Shown here piece after piece: positions 58,163 through 64,000 of a DNA stretch of 64,000 nucleotides. This DNA comes from Coprinopsis marcescibilis (taxonomy: Eukaryota > Basidiomycota > Agaricomycetes > Agaricales > Psathyrellaceae). Under the pieces are notes generated by a model. It had not been told where the DNA came from and did no database searches. It saw only the letters and a list, made by a program, of their open reading frames with translations. How positions within the stretch are numbered: position 1 is the stretch's first letter; every line of letters begins with the position of its first letter. A program made the translations under genes and the position numbers. The stretch lies in the NCBI GenBank assembly GCA_004369085.1, contig ML210163.1:62001-126000 (forward strand). Direction: 5' to 3'.

Positions 58163-59903
58163 ATGCCTCCTACTAGACAAGTCACTAGCATTTCTGAAGC
58201 CACAAACAGGTCGATCAAAAAGGTAAGTTTCCAAGTTGACCTCCCTTTTCTGTTATCGGTCGCTGAGTTTTCTGCCTTTAGATCGACCCTGAAGCCGCCA
58301 AGGAAGCGCGGCGCTTGAGGGAGGCGAAAGTTCGTCAGAATAGAGTCCCGACGCGTTGCGCATTATGCGATGCATTGATTTCACGCGCACCAGACATGAA
58401 ACGCCACATTGACACCGTCCATTTGGACATCAAGTAAGCTTGCAACCTTTTCTATCTGTAGTGCATACTAACCACCTTCTCATTAAAAGGGCCTTCGTCT
58501 GCACCTGGGAAGGATGTGGTCTCCGCTTCGCACAGAGAGGCAACCTGGACACCCATATTCGTCGAATGCATACATTCGTGAAAATACCATGCCCTCATGA
58601 GGGCTGTGAGTTGTCGAGTTTTGATAAATCCAGTCTCATTCGTCATCGCCTAAGAGTTCATGGATACACCCCGATGAGCCGGAGACACAGAAATGGGATA
58701 CCACCCAAGATTAAACCTAAGCGCGAGCCTGGGAATAAGAAGAGGAAGAGGTCCAAAAAAGATAAAACGAGCAATGACGAGGTCACTGCAGAAGTCCCGG
58801 AGAATATTATCCCTACCAACTCTGCTTGCACTGCGCCTGAGTGCCCTGAGCCTGAGCACACCTCTGATTTCAATTCCCACCCCAACGATGTGCCGTACCA
58901 TCGCTTGCCGTTAACGAGAAATGACGAGATCTCTGCAGAAATTCCAAAGATCATTATCTCTACCACCTCTGTTGACACTGCGCCTGAGGAGCCCAACTAT
59001 GTGCCTCACCATCACTGGCGACCAGACGCACTTCCGCTCAATCTTAGCGCTGGATCCGACTCGTTCGCGGATCAAGCGCAAGAGTACGAAGACTTAAGCG
59101 GCTTAAACCCTGCATTCTACACGTATAACCCGGACTTGCACTGGCCTCAGTACCCCCCAGATGACGTAGCCTGCTTCAACCGTCTTCCAAAACCCTGCCC
59201 TGACGACAACACACATCCACAAGTCAGCTCGGAAAATGTGGACCGGCTCCAGGACACCCTAGACGCCGGAGGTAGCTCTTTTTTAGGCCAAGCCCAGGGC
59301 CACGACATAATCGAGCCCGCCATCTCCCCTGACATACCTGTTCTCGAAGATAACCTTACAGTTGGAGACTTGAGCGGCTTAAACCCTGCGTTCTATACGT
59401 ACAACCCGGACTTGGACTGGCAGCAGTATACCCTAGATGCCAATCGTCTTCCAACACCCTACCTTGACGACAACCCATCATTCAATTTACAAGCCAGCCC
59501 GGAAAACGTGGACTGGCTCCAGGACACCCTAGGCGCCGGAGGTAGCTCATTCTCAGGCCAAGTCCAGGACTACGATGTATTCGACCCCGCCTTCCCCCTT
59601 AACACACCTACCCTCGGAACCACCCTTGACAACACCCAGACGTGGTGCCCATACGCCGGTTTACAGAATGTAAACTGGCTTCCTGGAACAGACGTCGTTC
59701 CCTCCGACTTAAGCGCCGGCGCTAGTTCGTTGGACAACCAAGCTCAAACGTCGGAGAATGAAAGTTTCTACTATGTTCCTAATCTGGTGTGCTTCCCTGA
59801 GATTGATCACAATGCGCCAGTGAGCTTCGATTACATCCCCTCACAGGAAGAATTTACCTTTTGGCTTGGCAATAACCACGATTATTTAACTCGGGACACT
59901 TGA
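58163..59903 (+). CDS. C2H2 zinc-finger protein A with repeated acidic C-terminal domain
   Basis: Putative transcription factor. Exons 58163-58222, 58282-58433 and 58490-59903 join in frame to 541 residues. Exon 1 (20 codons, MPPTRQVTSISEATNRSIKK) has the same length and start as in the paralogue at 61263. A basic region (EAAKEARRLREAKVRQNR) precedes finger 1 (CALCDALISRAPDMKRHIDT). Fingers 2 and 3 are CTWEGCGLRFAQRGNLDTHI and CPHEGCELSSFDKSSLIRHR, both C-x4-C-x12-H-x4-H. The rest, about 380 residues, is acidic and Pro/Asn/Ser-rich. It holds two tandem near-copies of a 90-residue block (LSGLNPAFYTYNPDL, then ENVDRLQDTLDAGGSSF), which could be an activation domain. The linker NDEVTAEVPENIIPT also recurs as NDEISAEIPKIIIST. 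The long C-terminus sets it apart from the other family members. Confidence 0.82.
59090..59625 (+). repeat. Intragenic tandem repeat, about 277-bp unit
   Basis: Unit 1 starts GACTTAAGCGGCTTAAACCCTGC near 59090, unit 2 GACTTGAGCGGCTTAAACCCTGC near 59367. Within each, GCTCCAGGACACCCTAG...GCCGGAGGTAGCTC recurs at the same offset. The reading frame is kept across both units. Confidence 0.85.
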
Positions 59904-60689
59904 GGTTGCTCTGTTTATTTCTCTATTTCTCTATTTCTCTAATTTCATCTTCATCCCTGCGGTACTAGTTCCCTTGACTTGTACATCACTATAGAGCCTG
60001 TGCCTCCATTTTCTCATTCATTAGTAGAGTTAAGAACATTCCCGTTGGACTATTTGATACTTAGTACTACCCTCTGCAAAAATATTGCTGTTTCACCCAA
60101 CGATACTTTACACCACGGCCCTTCTGCGTAACTTTGCATGTTTCAAAATTGGTTAAGCATCTGATTCTACAGAAAAAATGAGCTGAATCGCTCAAATGTC
60201 CTAGGCTAGTATTTAGTTAAGACCCTACGGGCATATTCTGAAGGTTGAGTACCAGAACTGAATTGGATCCAGTCGTTGTCGTTGTGCCATTGTTTGATAT
60301 TGCAACAATGAGCTTGTACAATTGTTTTGCGAAAATTGCTGTACCTATATAGATTCATCAGCCAACAGTATACGATGTCAATGGCTCATTTTTGACTCGT
60401 GCATACGCTCATAACTTTACAAGTAGCCATATCGCCTTTCTGATCCTTCCCTTCAAAGGCGCCCCCTTGCTGAACATAGAATAGGTGACGCTCCCAGATT
60501 GACAGAAGTGATAATAACGTCCATGGTTTGAGCATTATGACCCGGGTTTGCGGGCTATCTGGTGTCGGCACAGCTCTGGTACCCCCGAGCCTGGGCGGGC
60601 GTCGGAGAGGAACCAAGAAAAGACGTATGTACGTAGGATCAGTTACCCGGGGGTTTATTTCTGCACTGCCTGAGGGATTTGCAGTCGTT
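59904..60689. other. Spacer after zinc-finger gene A
   Basis: Starts with three CTATTTCT words (59920-59945). No gene. The frame at 60386-60616 (minus) resembles nothing. Confidence 0.4.
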
Positions 60690-61262
60690 TATGTATACCT
60701 TTTTTGGTAATTTCGTCTGTGCTTGGACCTTCACAACCAGTTATCGGTTACTAGTTTACCTATACACTACGGGGATATGGCGTTGTTCATACCTTTTTCT
60801 GGAAATTCGTCTGTGCTTGGACCTTCTCGGCCAGCTCAATACGGTGCGCCTTATGCCTGGGCGCCAAGTCACCGAACAGTCCCCATCGCATTGCCTTCAC
60901 TACCGTTTTAGTTGCCTGTTATGGTAAGTTCTCCACAGCATCGGTCCGATTGTACTGGAGATCCTTCTCCATTTGTTAATAAACGGTTGAGCTTAGGGCT
61001 CGTTGCCGCGCTTGGGCAGTGTAGTATACCTTGAGGTGGCTCCGAGTCTAATCAATCTACCGGGTTTCAAGCGCTATAAGAGTGGGCTCGTTCAGATGTT
61101 CCTTCAATCATCACGGCTCCGAACTCTACTCAGAGACTCCCAATCCAGTCAATCCCGTCTCACATAAGTACTTTGAGAGCCTTGAAGCCTACAGCCTACT
61201 ATTATCTTCGCTTCATCTTGAACAGCCACCGCACCAGCTATTACCCCCTATTGTCTGACGCG
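60690..61262 (+). repeat. Zinc-finger promoter segment, inverted copy of 48930-49519
   Basis: Matches the minus-strand promoter segment of the fused gene over most of its length. CGTCTGTGCTTGGACCTTC appears twice (about 60714 and 60808), as in the other arm, showing an older tandem duplication inside the segment. It ends exactly at the ATG of zinc-finger gene B. Confidence 0.75.
61075..61082 (+). promoter_or_regulatory. TATA box of zinc-finger gene B
   Basis: TATAAGAG within TTTCAAGCGCTATAAGAGTG, 188 bases before the ATG at 61263. Confidence 0.6.
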
Positions 61263-62466
61263 ATGCCCCCTATTAGGAAAACTACTGGTATTCGTGCCGC
61301 AACAGCCAGCTCAAGCCAACCAGTAGGTTTTCAATTGTCCTCCCTCTTTTTCCATCGGTCGCTTATGTTTTTGGTTTGCTTAGAGTGACGCTAGCTTGGC
61401 GCCTAAGCACAAGAACCCAAAGAAATGTGAGCTATGCAACATAGTGATCTCACGCGCAACCGACATGCCCCGCCACATGAAGGCGCATACAAAGACCAAG
61501 CAAGTCAACCTGAAGCTCTTTGTATCTGTAGAACCAGCCGCTCATTACACGCTATTAACAGGGACTTTGCCTGCACCTGGGAAGGATGTGACTACCGCGT
61601 TTCCCAGAAGGCCAACCTGGACACACATGTTCGTCGAGAACATACATTCGAAACCTTACCGTGCCCTGTGGAAAACTGCATTTATAAATTCTCAACTCCA
61701 GATGCAAGTTATCTGACTCGCCATTGCATAAGGCATCATGGATACGTCCCCAAGTCCCGAGCAGCCCGAACTGTGAGCTGTTCTCCCTTTTTCATTTGTA
61801 TTACCGATCACTTATGCTAACTTGCGTAGATCCCGACTGACCCCAGCCTGCATCAGTACAAAACTAAGCGACGGATGACCCCAGTGGAGTGTGAGATATG
61901 CAAAAAAGTGCTCTCTTCCAAATATTGCCTACCCAGACACATGAAGATACATTCAAAGACCAGGTAAGCCCCTGAGGCCCTTGATATCTGTGATACCAGT
62001 CGCTAATGACCATACTATTCGCAGAGACTTTGTCTGCACCTGGGAAGGATGCGATTCCTCCTTTTTCCGTAACGACCACCTGGACGCACACGTTCGACAA
62101 GCACATTCCATACCGTGCCCCGAGAAGGACTGTAACTACACGACCGGACACAAGGGTGATCTCATTTCCCATCGAACAAAGCGCCACGGATACGTTCCGA
62201 GCGTCAGTGAACCCCCATGTGTGGCGCCAGTTAAGCTAAAGGAGCCTGAGCGCCAACCCGACGACATCATTGAAATGCTTGAGGTTGAAGATGGCACTGA
62301 AAGCGTTGATATGAACGATGATGAGACCACTGATGATAATGCTCTAAGCAATAACATGAGCATTGATGAGGCCACTGATGATGATGCTCTAGTAAGCGAT
62401 GAATTGAGCATTGATGAGGTCACTTCAGATGTCACAGAGGACGTTCTCCCTAATAGCCCCTGTTAA
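61263..62466 (+). CDS. C2H2 zinc-finger protein B, two finger sets, one GC-AG intron
   Basis: Putative transcription factor. Exons 61263-61322, 61384-61499, 61562-61772, 61830-61963 and 62025-62466 join in frame to 320 residues. Order: the 20-codon family start (MPPIRKTTGIRAATASSSQP), finger CELCNIVISRATDMPRHMKA, pair CTWEGCDYRVSQ and CPVENCIYKFS, then a second set with CEICKKVLSSKYCLPRHMKI, CTWEGCDSSFFRNDHLDAHV and CPEKDCNYTTGHKGDLISHR. An acidic tail follows (EVEDGTESVDMNDDETTDDN, then repeated MSIDEATDDD / LSIDEVTSDV) and ends VLPNSPC at TAA 62464-62466. The intron at 61500-61561 begins GCAAGT, a rare but valid GC-AG type; the same position in the fused paralogue is GTAAGT. The 3' flank (62467-62960) is also present at 49520-49944 beside the finger-less remnant. 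Confidence 0.85.
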
Positions 62467-62960
62467 CTCTGAAGTCGAGCACCCTGACCAAAGCCATGGT
62501 TCTGAGACCTACAACAGCTCTAGTTCTATGCACGCTCTTCCGCCGAAACCAGCTCCTTCGCACGTCGGGCTCAGACATTTTAGCCACCCATCTGCCATTG
62601 AACAGGCGCCTTCCCTTCGACTTAAGCGCCCTCCCATTCATCCGACTTATAAAGCCCAAATAGAGTCTTGGCTCACAGCAGCCTTACCTTGTACTACTAC
62701 TCACCGCCCCGATATGTTTCCTGTGCCCTTCCTCTATCTCTCTCGAAACCGTCTCACCGCAAGCATGGATCATCATCGTTATCACTACCCCATTCTGATC
62801 TTCATTTTAACGCTTCATCATTGTATTCCTACCCTTTGACATCGTTCCCTCATTCTCATTTCTCAGAGCCAGTTTCAGTTATATATATTCTAGATCTCCC
62901 GGACCTTGCTTCTCATATCCATTACTATCGTTATCTTCCGTAATACTAGCCCCTGACTTA
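62467..62960 (+). repeat. 3' flank of zinc-finger gene B, inverted copy at 49520-49944
   Basis: Shared blocks with the minus strand: CCATGGTTCTGAG / GCATGGTTTTGAG, GCACGCTCTTCCGCC / GCACGCCCTTCCGCC, GAACAGGCGCCTTCCCTTCGACTTAAGCGCCCTCCCATTCATCCGACTTATAA and CTCATTTCTCAGAGCCAG. A probable 3' UTR with a past coding tail. Confidence 0.75.
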
Positions 62961-63318
62961 GACATCACGTTTGCGTTGCTCATAATAGATCCAACTATCC
63001 TGAAACATATCCGAACTCTCATTTTCACTGCGTTGAAAGGTCCAAGGCCCTCCTGCACAAACCTCCTGCGTCAATCGCGTAAGGTATAAAATTAACGCAA
63101 GTCCCACTCTGAGTAACTGGCCTTGATAACTTGAACACAGAACCGGCCAGGACTCATAGCACGCGTTTTTTAAAAAGTTCCATAAGTTCTTCTACTCGTT
63201 CAGACAATAAAAGAGTCCCGTATCTAACCCACCGTGCTTATACATATACATACATATTACATCCAACATATTGGCATTGTCACATCTAAGGCCTAACGAG
63301 GGCATAACGCACCGAATT

Positions 63319-63897
63319 CTAATCCTGAAAATCTGCATCAAGCCTCACATAAAACGTTTTCTCCTCATCCATATACGGGCATCCACTACACCACAGTTCA
63401 CCAACACCAAAGATCAGCATCAGCTGACTATCAACTAACACGAAAAGAAAACCGACCACTTACTCGGCATGCAGAGTCAAAGGATCCGGCAACATGCACG
63501 GGAATATGTTCTGCAGGGCTGAAGTGACAGGGCCAGGGGCCTGAAGCGGCATCTGTAGGCCTTCATATGCCACTTCTATGTCAACCCCAGTCGATTTGGA
63601 GGACCTTGACGACGATGGTTGGGTTTTGGTATCACTTGGAGAGTAGGGCACTGTGATGGGGTATTGAGCTTCACGGAAGCGGAATGTTGGGGCTGTTTGT
63701 GGGGGTAGTTGAATCAGCAAAATGGAATCGAATGGACGTGACTTGCAAGGACACCTGGACGTACCGTCATGGGGACCCTGTGGGCGACAGACGAGCCCAA
63801 ACGATGTTAGAGTCACACGCCGACTTTTTTTAAGCAACGAAAGCTTAACAGCCCACTTTAAGATGCGGGTGTTGAACTCTAGCTGCCATATCCGCAC
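63319..63897 (-). CDS. 3' part of an unrecognised gene at the right edge
   Basis: I do not recognise the product. The minus strand has an exon-like frame from the window edge region (KWAVKLSLLKKSRRVTLTSF and GLVCRPQGPHDG, about 63890-63760), a GTACGT donor, and a second exon (about 63720-63467: TFRFREAQYPITVPYS, SKSTGVDIEVAYEGLQMP, ALQNIFPCMLPDPLTLHAE). A GTAAGT donor after HAE and a TTTTCAG at about 63326 would add one residue and a TAG at 63319-63321. The 5' end probably lies beyond 64000. No domain can be named; there is a Ser/Lys-rich linker in the middle. Confidence 0.4.
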
Positions 63898-64000
63898 TGG
63901 ATGATGAAGTGACGATTAACCAGAATGCCCTAAGAAGCCCTAAATCGTATGCAAAGAACTTACTATCAACAATGAAATACACCACCACCTTCTTACACAC

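Noticed and set aside
1..64000. Biosynthetic gene cluster or defence-type island
   Set aside because: The CoA ligase, reductase and protease are not clustered with a synthase, regulator or transporter set, and no core biosynthetic enzyme was seen.

Overview
The window is nuclear DNA of a filamentous basidiomycete, most likely an Agaricomycete. This rests on dense short GT-AG introns (about 45-65 nt), micro-exons, the families present (AA14 polysaccharide monooxygenases, MYND proteins, DUF6533/DUF6534 membrane proteins, a HOS3-type deacetylase) and tRNA-Ala genes with introns. Gene models were spliced by eye from reading frame, splice-site consensus and family conservation; outer ends are firmer than every internal junction. 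No CRISPR, operon, rRNA or organellar sequence was seen.

Layout. 0.6-1.5 kb: small NTF2-like protein. 4.2-8.5 kb (minus): GH35 beta-galactosidase with a membrane anchor and 5-nt and 12-nt micro-exons. 11.1-15.8 kb (minus): two tandem DUF6534 membrane proteins. 17.1-18.9 kb (minus): flap endonuclease FEN1. 19.1-19.5 kb: two identical intron-containing tRNA-Ala(TGC) genes in inverted orientation. 19.7-20.8 kb: steroid 5-alpha-reductase-like enzyme. 21.2-22.6 kb (minus): intact AA14 monooxygenase. 23.9-26.3 kb (minus): acyl/4-coumarate-CoA ligase ending in AKL. 26.8-29.2 kb (minus): MYND protein. 29.9-32.4 kb: CRAL-TRIO/RhoGAP protein. 34.1-36.0 kb: disordered protein of unknown function. 36.4-38.7 kb: HOS3-like deacetylase. 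38.9-40.0 kb (minus): mitochondrial SAM carrier. 40.2-41.9 kb: SEN54. 42.4-46.9 kb: tandem DUF6533 pair.

From 47 to 63 kb the window becomes accessory and rearranged. Paralogous C2H2 zinc-finger genes lie in two opposite-facing arrays (47.1-50.0 kb minus, 58.2-63.0 kb plus). They share promoters and 3' flanks and include a fusion of two units, a copy with an early stop, and a copy that has lost all its fingers. Between the arrays are a second AA14 gene split near its 3' end by a 621-bp solo LTR, a protein of unknown function, and a secreted aspartic protease. A partial minus-strand gene lies at the right edge.

Most genes are independent housekeeping or secreted-enzyme loci rather than one pathway. 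The beta-galactosidase, the two AA14 enzymes and the protease fit a plant-litter or wood-degrading life style. SEN54, a subunit of the tRNA-splicing endonuclease, shares the window with two tRNA genes that need that enzyme. The most unusual signals are the zinc-finger family in active duplication and decay, the LTR-split AA14 gene, and the inverted tRNA pair.
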